Source of the DNA: Prorocentrum cordatum
Lineage: Eukaryota; Sar; Dinophyceae; Prorocentrales; Prorocentraceae
DNA: 64,000 bases
NCBI GenBank assembly: GCA_963575745.1
Contig: CAUYUJ010014773.1
Coordinates: 1-64,000 of the forward strand
Direction of reading: 5' to 3'
Of this stretch, positions 40,088 to 50,288 are shown in pieces. Made by a program: the position numbers and the translations under genes. The notes below the pieces were generated by a model, which saw only the letters and a list, made by a program, of their open reading frames with translations, was not told where the DNA came from and made no database searches. The stretch's first letter is position 1; each line of letters begins with the position of its first letter.

Positions 40088-40246
40088 GAAGAGGAAAGGG
40101 AGGAGGAGGAGGAGGAGGAGGAGGAGGAGGAGGAGGATGAGGTTGAAGATGTGGAAGAGGAGGAGAAAGAGGAGGAGGAGGAGGAGGAGGAGGAGGAGGA
40201 AAAGGCGGAAAAGGAGGAGGACAAGAAGAAGGATGAGGAGGACGGG
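40088..40246 (+). repeat. (GGA)n tract
   Basis: AGGAGGAGG with GAAGATGTGG interruptions. Confidence 0.95.
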
Positions 40247-41262
40247 GGTCCCCAGATGGAGCCAGGAGGGTTCTGCCCGCACGTGTAGAAGTGAGGAAAG
40301 GAACGCTCCTCGGACAAAGTATCTGGAGGATGTCGTGTGCGTCCTTCCTCCTCGTGCCCGCCCCCCTTCGGCCTCCCCTCCTCCTTTCGCCCTCAGGCTT
40401 CCAGCACCGCAGCGTTTTTCAACATGTGGGCCTCTACTTACCCGTTACGAGAGCTCTTCATCTGGAGTGCTGGCGATTAACGCGTCTCCCGGCGGGGCCC
40501 ACTTCCCCCCGTAGGTTCCTATCACGACGGCTTTCGGCCTGGCCAGGCGGGAGTTTTCCAGGGTTCTCCCTGGCGTGCAACCAGGGCAAAATATCCCCCC
40601 ATAGAAATTCACAAAAGGGGAAACACATTCCCGGCCACCTTCATGCAACTGAAACTATACCACCGCACGAAATCACAGTGAACAAATCACCCCCGTACGA
40701 ATTCTCATCACAGGGCCCCGATATGTCAAATTTGGCGAAGGTGAATGAACTTGCGTAGCAAGGATGAGGAGCGCTGATTCGACGTCCGATCGGGGCCTCA
40801 TCACCGCGCTCATCGCTGCTTCGTCGCGACGACTTACGGCGCAACAGATTTGCCCCGATTTCGTTTGGCAGGCAACTATGCCAAGGATCTGCAAGCGCGT
40901 GGTGGCGGCCAAAAATGTCGCTGTCAAGAGACAGCGCCGGTTTCGCCCTCGGACAGGTGCAAAGATACCGCTAAACCGTCACCAGATGAACAGAATGTCG
41001 TAACGTAGGTGTAAAGGCCCGCATCGGGCTCTACACTGAGGTCGAAGGCGGGGGGGGAGGCGCGCGAAAAAAAAACTACCTTCGGGGGTCTGGGCCCTTC
41101 TCCTGCTCCTCTCCCCTCATTCTCCGCCCATCTTCCCCCTCCTCCTTTTCACGCTGCGCACCTTGGGCAACTTATCTGGAGGGTATCGCAGGTGCTCACG
41201 GCCTCCATCGTGCCCACGTGTGACCTGCCAGCAACGGCGCATCCTCCCTCATCCTCCCTCCT
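40247..41262. other. No gene recognised
   Basis: Mixed composition without tandem structure. Short open frames exist on both strands, none with a motif or splice support. The part from 40600 to 41000 is of ordinary GC content. Confidence 0.45.
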
Positions 41263-41400
41263 CACTCTTGCTGTCGCCCCTGCTCCTGCTCCTGCCCTTC
41301 GCATTCCAGCAGCCCCCCACCCAATCCTGCTGCTGCTGTTGCTGCTCGTCCTCTTCATCCTCCTCCTTCTCCTCCTCTTCTCTCCTCATTCTTCTTATTT
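41263..41400 (+). repeat. TCC/CTG-rich low-complexity tract
   Basis: CTGCTGCTGTTGCTGCTC followed by TCCTCCTTCTCCTCC. Confidence 0.85.
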
Positions 41401-41650
41401 CATTACTAGTATGATTATATTCAGTATTGTTATTATTATTATTATTATTCGTATTATTCTGATTCGTATTATTCGTACTAGTCTTCTTATTATCATCACT
41501 CTCTTTGGTACTACCAATACTGTCTTTATTCTTACTATGATTAGTATCTACTATTACTCGTATCATTCGCTTTGTTATTGTTATGGTTGTACTTATTATT
41601 ATGACTCTTATTCGTAGAACTATCAACAAATATCAGTATTGCTGTTAATA
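41401..41650 (+). repeat. AT-rich trinucleotide tract (ATT/TAT/CGT)
   Basis: TTATTATTATTATTATTATTC with ATTCGTATTATTCTG units, degenerating to 41640. It is one of the few AT-rich tracts in a GC-rich window. Confidence 0.85.
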
Positions 41651-42434
41651 TTCCTCTTCTTCTCCTCCTCCTCTTCCTCCTCCTCCCTCGATGCAATGTG
41701 GGACCAGTCGGTCCACAGCGCTGGCTCGCTGCACCAGCCTGCGGAGCCGAAATATTTCCGGCTGGGCCGTCCTCCCCCCTGCATCCGAGGGGGAGCAGCG
41801 TGCGCAGTATGCGGAACAGGCAGAATCGAGGAAAGATGAAGAAGGAGAGAGGAGGGACACTGCCGAGGAATGGGGAGGCGGAAGATGAATGCGAATTGAC
41901 TAAATCCGCCACCGTGCTCCATGGCCCGCTGATGCGTGGTAGAAGCTGGCCGGGCAAAAACAGGAAACGCTGATGTTGTCCGATCGGGTCGTACGACGAG
42001 AAAAACGACAAGAAGGAGGATGAGAAGGGGGACCGCATGGAGGATGACGGGAGCGCGAGGAGGGCCAGGATAACTACGAGAAGGAATACAACGAAGGACG
42101 ATGCGGAATAAAACGAGGAGGGCGAGCAACATAAGGAGGACGCATGAATGACGAGGATGGGTGGACAGGAGAACGGCACCGTGGAGAACGAGAACGGCAG
42201 CATTGATGAGGAGAGGGAAGGCAGGATGACCTGGAGAAGGACGAAGGAGGACGAGGCTCCCGATAAAGGGGGAGGGCGACGAAGGCGAGTAAGACAACGC
42301 GGGAGGGGACACGGACGGCCAGGAAGACGACTAGGAGAACGACAGCGGAAGAACAGCGTGGAGGACGATGAAGAAGACAGCTGGTCCCCGCGAGCTGAAG
42401 TATTACATGTTAGCCAGCGTGAACACCAAGCATT
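41651..42434. other. No gene recognised; degenerate GA/GGA-rich DNA
   Basis: 41651-41690 is TCC-rich; 41990-42390 is purine-rich GAGGACGA-type sequence. No supported frame. Confidence 0.5.
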
Positions 42435-42760
42435 GTGACTATGCCAATATAGGTTGTGCGATCTATGTGGTGCAATCGACGTGGTACAATATAAGTGGTG
42501 TGATCTACGTGGTGCAATCGTTGTTGCGGAATCTATGCTGCGCCATGCATGTATGGCAGTCTATGTGGTGCAATATACGTGGTGCAGCAAATAAGGAGCA
42601 ACCTATGTGGTGCAATCTATGTGATGCAATCTAGGTGCGCGGTGCAATTGATATGGTGCGATGCGTGTTGCGCAGTAGATGTGGTGCAATCAATCGATGT
42701 GGTGGCATAAAGCTGCTGCAATCTATGCGGTGCGATCCCTGTTGCGCGATGCTGATCACA
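42435..42760 (+). repeat. ~15-bp degenerate repeat (ATCTATGTGGTGCAA family)
   Basis: About twenty copies; same family as 5816-6118. Confidence 0.9.
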
Positions 42761-42984
42761 CCCGTGAAAATGATTGCGGCGGCAAACATATCCACCGAAG
42801 CTGGTGGCCGATTGAGCGTAATTTGTTTCGGCGTTGGCCTGGGTTGTAGCAGCGTTGACGCCCTGGGGGAGGCAAGGCAAATCAATCGTGGGCAGTCAAT
42901 TCACGACTCAAATATTTACCGCAATCAGGCAATATCTTAGCCGACCTCTGGTATCATCACTCCAAACAAAAAAGCTGTGGCCAC

Positions 42985-43620
42985 TAAATCGCTTGGCGAA
43001 AAATGCAACCATGTGCAGTTCTGAATACGATTGTTGTGAGTATCGCCTTCGGTGGATATCCTACTGTGGCCGCGAAGCGCGTGAGAGGTGTGAAATGGGG
43101 AGGGGCCGCTACGCTGGCGCTGCCGACGGGGCCGTAGATAGAGCCCCCTACGGGGCCAAGGAATGTGCGAGGGGTGTGCCAGCATGTGTGAGGGGCCGCC
43201 ATGCGGGAGCTGCCACCGGGACCCCATGCGCCGCCGTTTCGTGCCCATTTCCTCCCCAACTCTTTCAATCCCCTTTGTGTCTGTTGCGCGTTGCGTTTCC
43301 GCCCGGCTGGCCCGCAATGGCCTAGACCCTGGGCCCCGCCGTTTTGTGTCCATCTCTTTGCCTCTCTGTCTTTGCCAACATGTGTGCGCCGAAATGGGTG
43401 GCGGAGACGCATTTGGGCTGCGCCACTGGGAATTTCGGTGGAACTCCCTACGGGGCAGCGGAACGTGGGAGCGGTGTGCCGACATGGTTGGCAGGAACGC
43501 ATGCGAAATGCGCCACTGGGACCTTCGGTGGAGCTCCCTGTGGGGCCACGAAACGTGTGAGGCGTGTGCCGAAGTAGTTGGCGGGGGCGCATTCGAACTG
43601 CGCCACTGGGACCTCCGGTG
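42985..43620 (+). repeat. Composite ~89-bp array family, plus orientation, with leader
   Basis: Leader 42990-43055 (CTTGGCGAAAAATGCAACCA, TGTGCAGTTCTGAATACG) corresponds to 8765-8700 inverted. Array units follow, with CTTCGGTGGAGCTCCCTGTG and GGGGCCACGAAACGTGTGAG. Between 43210 and 43380 a GCCGTTTCGTGCCCATTTCC segment occurs in two degenerate copies. The array ends at the CCAAGA satellite instead of a GGA tract. Confidence 0.85.
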
Positions 43621-43624
43621 AAGG

Positions 43625-43760
43625 CCCAAGATGGCTCCAAGATGTCTCCAAGATGGACCTTTATGCCCCCAAGATGGCCCGAAACGGCCTCAATATTGCC
43701 CAAGACGGCCCAAGAGGCCTCCAAGACGCCTCCAAGAGGACCGTCAGGAAGGCCCGACCA
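43625..43760 (+). repeat. CCAAGA satellite
   Basis: GGCCCAAGATGGCTCCAAG-type units without an AT-rich core. Confidence 0.8.
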
Positions 43761-43774
43761 TACCACAGTGATGT

Positions 43775-43999
43775 GCTTTGTGTCTGTCTGTCTGTCTGTA
43801 TGTCTGTCTGTATGCATGTATGTACGCATGTCTGTCTGTCAATATGTCCGTCTGTCTGTCTGTCTGCGTGCATGCATGCACGTGTGTATGTATGTATGTA
43901 TGCATGCATGCATGCATGCATGTCTGTATGTATGTAGGCAGGTAGGCAGGTAGGGAGGTAGGTAGGTATGAATGTCAGTATGTCTGTCCGTCTGTCTGT

Positions 44000-44030
<31 letters not shown>

Positions 44031-44101
44031 CGTGTCTACCTGCCTGCCTGCCTGCCTGTATGTATGTATGTATGTATGTGTATATATATATATATATACA
44101 A
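43775..44101 (+). repeat. TGTC/TGTA/TGCC tetranucleotide microsatellite ending in (TA)n
   Basis: TCTGTCTGTCTGTATG, then GTAGGTAGG, CTGCCTGCCTGCC, TGTATGTATG and ATATATATATATA. Confidence 0.95.
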
Positions 44102-44289
44102 GATATTGTTGGCTCGCTTCGCTTCGCCACAGCATCTTGCCCCTCATCCTCATCCTTGGCGCAGGAGCGCGGGCCTGGTACCTCGCCGCGCTATGTGGTC
44201 ACAGAATGTGGCGAGCTCGTGAACTTTCATTGCCATAGGGGTGTAAACTTGATGTTTGTCGCGAGCTCGACGGCTCAGGGCTGCGTGGG

Positions 44290-44449
44290 TGTGTTTTTGT
44301 AAGGAGTGAACATGTTTGGAAGTGAAGAACCACCCTACGGGCCGAACCAATTTGTGGTTCACGTCGACGGCTGTTTTTTTTCTTCGGGGCCCCGGATGGG
44401 AGCGTCTGGCGCTCTGCGGGCACGCTGGCGCCGAGGGGCCGTCGTGTGC

Positions 44450-44485
<36 letters not shown>

Positions 44486-44905
44486 CTGTTTTCGTAAGGA
44501 AAGAGCATGTCCCGGGGCGCGGAACCACCCGACGGGCCGTACCAATTTTTGGTTCACGTCGACGGTTGCTTGTTCTTTTTCGGGCCCGGGATGGGGGGCG
44601 TCTGGCGCCCTCCGGGCACGCCGGCGTCGAGGGGCTGTCGTGGGTGTGGGTTTTCGTAAGGAAAGAGCATGTCCTGGGGCGCGGAGCCACCCAACGGGCC
44701 TAACCAATTTTTGGTTCACGTCGACGGTTGCTTGTTCTTTTTCGGGCCCGGATGGGGGGCGTCTGGCGCCCTCAGGGCACGCCGGCGTCGAGGGGCTGTC
44801 GTGGGTGTGGGTTTTCGTAAGGAAAGAGCATGTCCCGGGGCGTGGAGCCACCCAACGGGCCGAACCAATTTTTGGTTCACGTTGACGGCTTCGTTTTTGA
44901 CGCAA
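44290..44905 (+). repeat. 161-bp tandem repeat, four copies
   Basis: TTCGTAAGGAAAGAGCATGT starts near 44491, 44653 and 44814, with a diverged first copy near 44296 expanded by a GT run. Each unit contains the near-palindrome AACCAATTTTTGGTT before CACGTCGACGG. 161 is not a multiple of three, and frames rotate between copies. Confidence 0.95.
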
Positions 44906-45119
44906 GCCAATGAAACCAGTGATGGAGGCACCTGCAGCAGCAGCAAACAAAATATGTGAGGAACTGCGGCGATTTGTGGAAGTCGTCCGCCATGATCTCA
45001 ATCGGCGTATGGGGAGGCGGAACATCAGCGGAATCCTGGGGGTCAAAGGCTACGGAACATCAACCGCAGCCTGGCGCGTCCGAAGTGTATACGTCGTCTC
45101 TGTTCGTGGAGGCCTCATG
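44906..45119 (+). other. Non-repeat segment with a short protein-like plus frame
   Basis: Reads KICEELRRFVEVVRHDLNRR, then GRRNISGILGVKG, from about 44950. No splice site or partner exon could be assigned. Confidence 0.25.
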
Positions 45120-45470
45120 GATGGCTTCTCGCGGACGTCCTGGGGGCCTGTTGGGGCCTCTTGGGGGCCTCCTGGGGCTGTGTTCGAGCCTTCTGGGGGG
45201 TATCCTGGAGCCGAGGGGCCGAAATGTCGGGTCGGATCCTGTCGTGGAGCCTTTCTTGGAGCCGTCTTGAGGGTCTCCAGGGCCGTCTTGGGAGTCTCTT
45301 GCGCCGTCTTGGGCCGTCTGGGGGCCGTGTGGGGCGTCTTGGAGGCCTCTTGGGCCGTGTGATGACGAACTGGGGCATCTTAGAGCGATCTGTGGGCGTC
45401 CTGGAAAGCTTCTGGGGCCGGTCGGACCAGCTTGGCGGTAATTTCAGGCATTCTCGGGGTTGTCTTGAGC
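45120..45470 (-). repeat. TCTTGG-oriented satellite
   Basis: GGGCCGTCTTGGGAGTCTCT-type units; no AT-rich core. Confidence 0.8.
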
Positions 45471-45544
45471 CCGTCCGGGGGGGTGGCGAAGTAGGTGACG
45501 CCCATCCGGGGGGGGGTCCCTTATCATTTGATAGGGAAAGGGAT

Positions 45545-45554
45545 ATATCTATAC

Positions 45555-45601
<47 letters not shown>

Positions 45602-45629
45602 TGCATGCATGCATGCATGCATGCATATT

Positions 45630-45660
<31 letters not shown>

Positions 45661-45663
45661 ATA

Positions 45664-45711
<48 letters not shown>

Positions 45712-45715
45712 CCTC
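45545..45715 (+). repeat. (TA)n / (TATG)n / (TGCA)n microsatellite
   Basis: ATATATATAT, then GTATGTATGTATG, GCATGCATGCATG, then a long TA run. Confidence 0.95.
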
Positions 45716-45784
45716 TTCCTATATTTTTACAAGCCCGGGCGGCCGCAAAACCCCGCACCCCCCCCCCCCCAAAAAACCGGACTC

Positions 45785-46400
45785 CAGGGATCCTGGGGCT
45801 TTGGGACCCTCCGGACGCCCATTGAAGCGGTCCCGAGTGCCTCAAGAGCGCTCCAAGACAGGCACAAAGCGCTCCAAGACGCCAAAGATAGCCCCAAGAC
45901 AGCCTCAGGAGCCCCCAAGACGCCCCAAGCGGCCCCAAAGAAGCCTCCCAAGACGGCCCCGGGAGGCCGAAATGGTCAATTTTCCAATGTGTTTTTCGAT
46001 GTTTTCTGCTTTCTCGCCATTTTAGCTTTCCGACGCTCCAAGACAGAACTAGAGGCCCTCAAGAGCGCCCCAAGATGGCCCGGGCGGCCCCCAAAACGGC
46101 CCCAACACGGCCCCAAGACGGCTCTGGAGCGCCCCGAAACAGCCCAAGAGGCGCCCAAGAAGGCCCAAGAGGGCCCCGAGAAAGCTTCAAACGAGCCCCC
46201 ACAGGGCGATCAAAAGTTCAAACATCTAACTTTCCGCCCCAAGTGGGCCCCAGGAGGCCCCAGGAGGGCCCCAAGAGGCCCCAAGAGGCTTCCAAAGGCC
46301 CCGAGGACTCCCAAAAAGAACCCACGAGGCCCCAAAATGGCTCTCCAAAAGGCAGCCAAAACGGCCCCCCAAGAGGCTTCAAAACTGCTGAATCGCCCCA
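45785..46400 (+). repeat. CCAAGA satellite with core at 45960-46045
   Basis: The core reads GAGGCCGAAATGGTCAATTT, TTTTCTGCTTTCTCGCC, TAGCTTTCCGACGCTCC. Satellite units continue to 46390. Confidence 0.85.
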
Positions 46401-46485
46401 CTTGACCGCCACCTCCGGAACGGCTTCGCTGCGCTGCTCCGTTGTTTGCCAGACAGTGGCATCCCACGCAAAACACCAAAATGCT

Positions 46486-46545
46486 TGAAATCCCGGGTTC
46501 GCAACCAAATTCCCGGGAAATCGGCTGCGAACCCGGGATTCGGCA
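46486..46545. repeat. Inverted repeat AATCCCGGGTTCGCA / TGCGAACCCGGGATT
   Basis: Perfect 15-bp arms around 46490-46504 and 46527-46541; the loop holds CCAAATTCCCGGGAAATCGGC, with another CCCGGG inside. Isolated. Confidence 0.85.
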
Positions 46546-46772
46546 CATTTCCCCGGAATTCGGTAGATGTCCTGAGCATTTCCAGGATCCGGTACGTTGC
46601 CTGCATGCTTGCTGCCCTATGCCCTATCGCATCCCAGAATAATCGTTCCATGGAGGTTTCACGAGGGCCCTTCCAAGTTATTAAGGAAACATTGTTTTCC
46701 ACACGTGTTCGCACACATGCATCCGTAGCCGTTGGCTTACATTTTTAAGCTGTCGCATACGGCACATCCTCG

Positions 46773-47276
46773 ATGTCTGTATTCGCTTGCTCCGATTGTG
46801 GCGAGACCCTGCCTGCAGAATCGTTCTCCACAACACAACTTCAGCAGTCCAATTGGGCTTGCAAGTCGTGTGCCAGTCGACGGGAAACACAGTCACGGTC
46901 AGCCCCCCAACACAAAGACTATCAATGCACTCGTTGCGGGGACATGCACGATCGAACTCACTTCAGCCCTTGCCAGCTGCACCGATCCACTCGGACGTGC
47001 AAGGCGTGCGCCACTGACGGCCGTCCGAAGCAAGACCTCTGCTCCTGCACGCGCTGCGGAGAGCTCTGGGACAGGACCCACTTCGACGCGAGGCACCTCA
47101 AAGCACGCAGCACTACGCGGGTTTGCAATTCCTGCAATGCGTGCCTTACCTTACCTTACCTCATGATATTCCTCCCTTCGCCGCGCCTCCCCAAATCGTC
47201 CTCCACTTCTTTCCCGCCCCTTCTGTCCGACGTTTTGTCTTTCCGGAGCCTCCACGGCCGCTCTCATCGCCGCTGA
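46773..47276 (+). CDS. Small protein with three tandem Stc1-like zinc units
   Basis: ATG at 46773; 167 codons open to the stop at 47276. Residues ~5-125 are three copies of one ~35-residue zinc unit: ACSDCGETLPAESFS...WACKSC, QCTRCGDMHDRTHFS...RTCKAC, SCTRCGELWDRTHFD...RVCNSC. The spacing C-x2-C, conserved Phe, then C-x2-C resembles the Stc1 domain (in fission yeast it links RNAi to chromatin modifiers); the name is by pattern only. After CNACLTLPY the sequence turns low-grade around a CTTACCTTACCTTACC run, so the coding part may end near residue 128 at an unrecognised splice site. No other gene is adjacent. A leader-like TCCGTAGCC...TTGGCT lies 43 bp upstream. Confidence 0.72.
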   Translation: MSVFACSDCGETLPAESFSTTQLQQSNWACKSCASRRETQSRSAPQHKDYQCTRCGDMHDRTHFSPCQLHRSTRTCKACATDGRPKQDLCSCTRCGELWDRTHFDARHLKARSTTRVCNSCNACLTLPYLMIFLPSPRLPKSSSTSFPPLLSDVLSFRSLHGRSHRR

Positions 47277-47472
47277 TCGGTCCGCTGGGACATTCTCATG
47301 GAGTCCCAGTGGCGCGCGGACCAGCAGAGCGAGGGCGCGAGCAAGTAAGGTGCAGGTCCGGGAACTGGGCGCGAACCGGCCGCGGTTCAAAGACCGTGGA
47401 GGGCCGCGCTAGACGCCAACGCGCGCAAGGGTTGAAGGACCAAGGTGCATGGCGCGAAGCGCCAATGCAGTC

Positions 47473-47473
47473 T

Positions 47474-47512
<39 letters not shown>
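47473..47512 (+). repeat. (TA)n microsatellite
   Basis: TATATATATATATATATATA run. Confidence 0.95.
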
Positions 47513-47513
<1 letters not shown>

Positions 47514-47524
47514 GCGGTTGCCAA

Positions 47525-47770
47525 GTTTCGGCTTTCTGAAGGCCCCAGAAGCCACCAAGATGGCCCCAAGAGCGCCCAAGAGGCCTCCGAGATGGCCCCC
47601 TGCCGGCCCAAGCGGCTTCCAAGACGGCCCCAAGTGGACCCTCAGACGGCCCCGGGCAATCTTGTCCGACTTCGAGGCGTATTAGGACCGTCTGGGAGGC
47701 CATCTTGGGCCATCTTAGCCGTCTTGGAGGCCATGATGGTCGTCTTGAAATAACTTTGAAACCATCTCAG
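47525..47770 (+). repeat. CCAAGA satellite switching to TCTTGG near 47685
   Basis: Units point one way to 47660 and the other way from 47690 to 47760. Confidence 0.75.
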
Positions 47771-47939
47771 GCGAGAAATCCGACAGGAGAGACATTCCCG
47801 TGCGGCCGGCACGTTCGGCTGAACGCCCCATTGAGAGTCCTTCGCGACAAGCAAAAAGCATTCAGAAAAGCTTGGCATGTCGTGCGCCCCTGTGGCAAGC
47901 CAACAGGGGCAGGCGGGTCCCGAGACATCCTCACAAAAA

Positions 47940-48480
47940 GGACAAGATGTCTAGAAGATGGCCAAGCTGGCCTCCGAGACGGTCTCAAGACGCCTCCTTG
48001 ACGTCCAAAATGGTTCCAGGAGGGCCCACGACGGCCCCAAGATGCCTCCAAGACGGCCCGAAATGGACCCCAGACGCCCCAAATATGCCCCAAGAGGGCT
48101 CCAAGAGGACCTCCAGGAGCTCACAACCATTGATTTCCTATGGGTGTTTCAACAGTTTTCGCGTTCGCGCCTTTGGCGGGTTTCGGACAGCCGAAGAGGG
48201 CACCGTAGGCCTCCAAGATAGCCCCAAGACGGCCCCAGAAGCACTGAAAATGGCCCCAGGACAGGCCAAAAACAGCTCAAGAGACCCTCAAGACTGTAAT
48301 AAAGCACCCAAGCAGCGCCTCACGACGGCCCAAAACAGCTTCAAGGCCTCCGAAGACCAAGGAACCTTTTAGAGGCCCCGCTCGGCCCCCAAGAGGCCCC
48401 CCCATGAGGCCCCGGGAGGAACTCAGAGGGCTCCAAGCAGCCCACAGGAGGCTCCAAGAGGCCCCCCATGAGGCCTCTTG
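47940..48480 (+). repeat. CCAAGA satellite with core at 48112-48205
   Basis: The core reads CATTGATTTCCTATGGGTGT, CAGTTTTCGCGTTCGCGCC, GGTTTCGGACAGCCGAAG. TGTGGCAAGCCAACAGGGG near 47890 is shared, inverted, with 13162-13182. Confidence 0.85.
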
Positions 48481-48484
48481 CTCC

Positions 48485-48532
48485 TCTTGCTCCTCCTGCT
48501 CCTCCTGCTGCTCCTCCTCCTCCTCCTCCGTC
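48485..48532 (+). repeat. (TCC)n/(TGC)n tract
   Basis: CTCCTCTTGCTCCTCCTGCTCC. Confidence 0.9.
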
Positions 48533-48629
48533 CGAACAAATAACCCTCCCGGTCGCACCCCCAACGGTGTGAGGGCAGGCTGGGCGTTTCGTCGAAGACT
48601 TTCTTACCATCTATGATCCTGAAACTTCA

Positions 48630-48965
48630 AATTCGCAACAGCTTCACGGATGGATGGCGGGTCGTTTGCAAAATGTGGCGATCGCCTTAGCGCCACGTGC
48701 GTTCGTCTTAACAGTGTACAACAGCTTCACGGATGGATGGCGGTTCCTCTTCAGCACGTGGCTCTCGCTGCAACGCCGCGCGCATTCGTATGTCAAGGCC
48801 CCGACCGTTGAACGGATGGAAAGCGGTTGCTTTTCACCGCGCACATTATCCTCACGCATTCGCAACAGGTTCACGGATGGAGGCCATCTCCTCAACATGT
48901 GGTTCTCGCCCTAGCGCCGCGCACATTCGTTTGAAAAGTTCACATGCGTTTCAAAGACGTGTAAG
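48630..48965 (+). repeat. ~80-bp satellite (CACGGATGGA...CGCCGCGCACATTCG), plus copy
   Basis: Four degenerate units with TTCACGGATGGATGGCGG, TTCAGCACGTGGCTCTCGC and CGCCGCGCGCATTCG. The inverted, longer array is at 57330-58130. Confidence 0.88.
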
Positions 48966-49007
48966 GTTGAGTGTCCTGAAATGATGTTCGGGCGTGATGT
49001 GTACTTG

Positions 49008-49290
49008 TGAGGACGCAACAATTACGTTGACTCGCGGTGTTGAAGTCTAAGGGCTGGCCTTCTGGCGCGACTCAGGATTGCCAAGACGAAACAGTCACGT
49101 TGATCCGCAGCGGTGCAGTTCCAGGAATGAATATTTGTCAAGGTTGGGGGTTCTCAGACGGTTGTCTTCTAATGGGCCATTTCCTGCAATGGACTGAACC
49201 AAGGTGGGGTCATATGAAAAGGAATCTTGGAGGAAGGGTGTATTGCAACATCGTTGATGCGCCTTGGGTTTGTACTGGTCCTCCTGATCC
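49008..49290 (+). repeat. Second half of the 48.6-kb module (CACGTTGATTCGCGGTGTTG)
   Basis: CAACAATTACGTTGACTCG, GTCACGTTGATCCGCAGCGG, GACGGTTGTCTTCTAATGGG, GGAGGAAGGGTGTATTGCAA and TACTGGTCCTCC match 57330-57030 inverted, in the same order. It ends just before the exon-like frame at 49343. Confidence 0.85.
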
Positions 49291-49342
49291 TCCTTTTTTC
49301 TCGCTCGTCTCGCCTCTCTTCCTCCCACAACACGTCGTGGCA

Positions 49343-49870
49343 ATGAAGACTCCGACCGAGGCTGGGGCATGCGTGGCCAAGTTTTGGCGGATGCGCGGCG
49401 TGCTCGAGCGCGCTATGTGGCGGAAGGACGCGCCGCGTGGCCTTCCGTCGTTCTCCCTAGACGGCCTGGACGAGGCGGCAGCGTGGACGAACGGGAAGTG
49501 CAAAACGCATGCTCTGATGTTGTCGGGCGACGGTGTCCTCGGTCAAACGAACTTGGCGCAGGCCCTCATGGCGGTCGTGTCCCCGGGTGGGTTTGGGTTC
49601 GTGGACGACCCCGACGCCTTCCGGGAAATCGACGGGAGGATCGCCGAGGGCCACGGACTGGTCATCGACGAGGTCTGTCTGGCCAAGATGAACTTGAACC
49701 ACGTGAAACTGCTGGACCTGGACCAGAGCAGGCGGATTTCGGGCAGGTTTCAGCGGGACCATCCCGAAGGGCTGCCCCCGCATCTTCTCACTAATTCGCC
49801 AGTGGAGGAATTTTACCCGAAGGTGATAAACCCGCACGACCGCCAGGGAGTCATGCGCAGGCAGATGTGA
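49343..49870 (+). CDS. SF3/Rep-like P-loop ATPase domain (partial gene or exon)
   Basis: 175 codons from the ATG at 49343 to the TGA at 49868. THALMLSGDGVLGQTNLAQA (residues ~57-76) sits where a Walker A loop should be, but the key Lys is Gln (GDGVLGQT). GHGLVIDE (~102-109) is a Walker B strand, and PPHLLTNSP (~148-156) matches the sensor motif of superfamily-3 helicases of Rep type. RISGRF fits the Arg-containing segment between them. No nuclease domain is present upstream. A strong pyrimidine tract with a following AG at 49347-49348 suggests the frame begins at a 3' splice site rather than at this ATG. The 48.6-kb repeat module lies directly upstream. It could be a domesticated or decayed Rep-like gene. 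Confidence 0.6.
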   Translation: MKTPTEAGACVAKFWRMRGVLERAMWRKDAPRGLPSFSLDGLDEAAAWTNGKCKTHALMLSGDGVLGQTNLAQALMAVVSPGGFGFVDDPDAFREIDGRIAEGHGLVIDEVCLAKMNLNHVKLLDLDQSRRISGRFQRDHPEGLPPHLLTNSPVEEFYPKVINPHDRQGVMRRQM

Positions 49871-50288
49871 CAGGACGTGCTGAAGGACACCCGCGTCGGG
49901 CTGGACGGGTTGGCATGTTTGTAGCGCGGCGGGCACAGTGCCCCGCCGACGCGTGCTCGCGTTGCTTTCTTGTTGCTCGCTGGCGCCTTGCTTCTTTGTT
50001 GTTCGCTAGCGCCCTCGCCCCCTTCCACAGGAGCGGGCCACGCAGCTGGACACGTAGCTGCGCGCGTTACCGTGCCTCTTCATGAAGGCGTGCTGGAACG
50101 CGTTCTTGTAGCGCTGCTGCTACCGCGCCGCGCCAACGCGTTGTCATGCTCGCCGTCGGTTTCTCGCTGGCTTTCTGTCGCCCCGCTGGAGAAGCGGGCG
50201 ACGCGGCCGGGCACGTAGCTACGCACGTTGCCATGCCTTTCCGCGCGCGCGAACCCGATCACGACGTCATCGAAGTGAAAAATAAAGG
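49871..50288 (+). other. No gene recognised; ~160-bp degenerate duplication
   Basis: GCGGGCCACGCAGCTGGACACG (near 50034) and GCGGGCGACGCGGCCGGGCACG (near 50195) head two related copies. Confidence 0.5.

Noticed and set aside
44290-44905. Protein-like repeat GPGWGASGALRARRRRGAVVG
   Set aside because: The 161-bp period rotates the frame in each copy, so no continuous coding repeat exists.
48715-48990. Short frames with RMEAISSTCGSRPSAAHIR-type peptides, also seen inverted at 57.4-58.1 kb
   Set aside because: These come from the 80-bp satellite; unit length and frame vary between copies.
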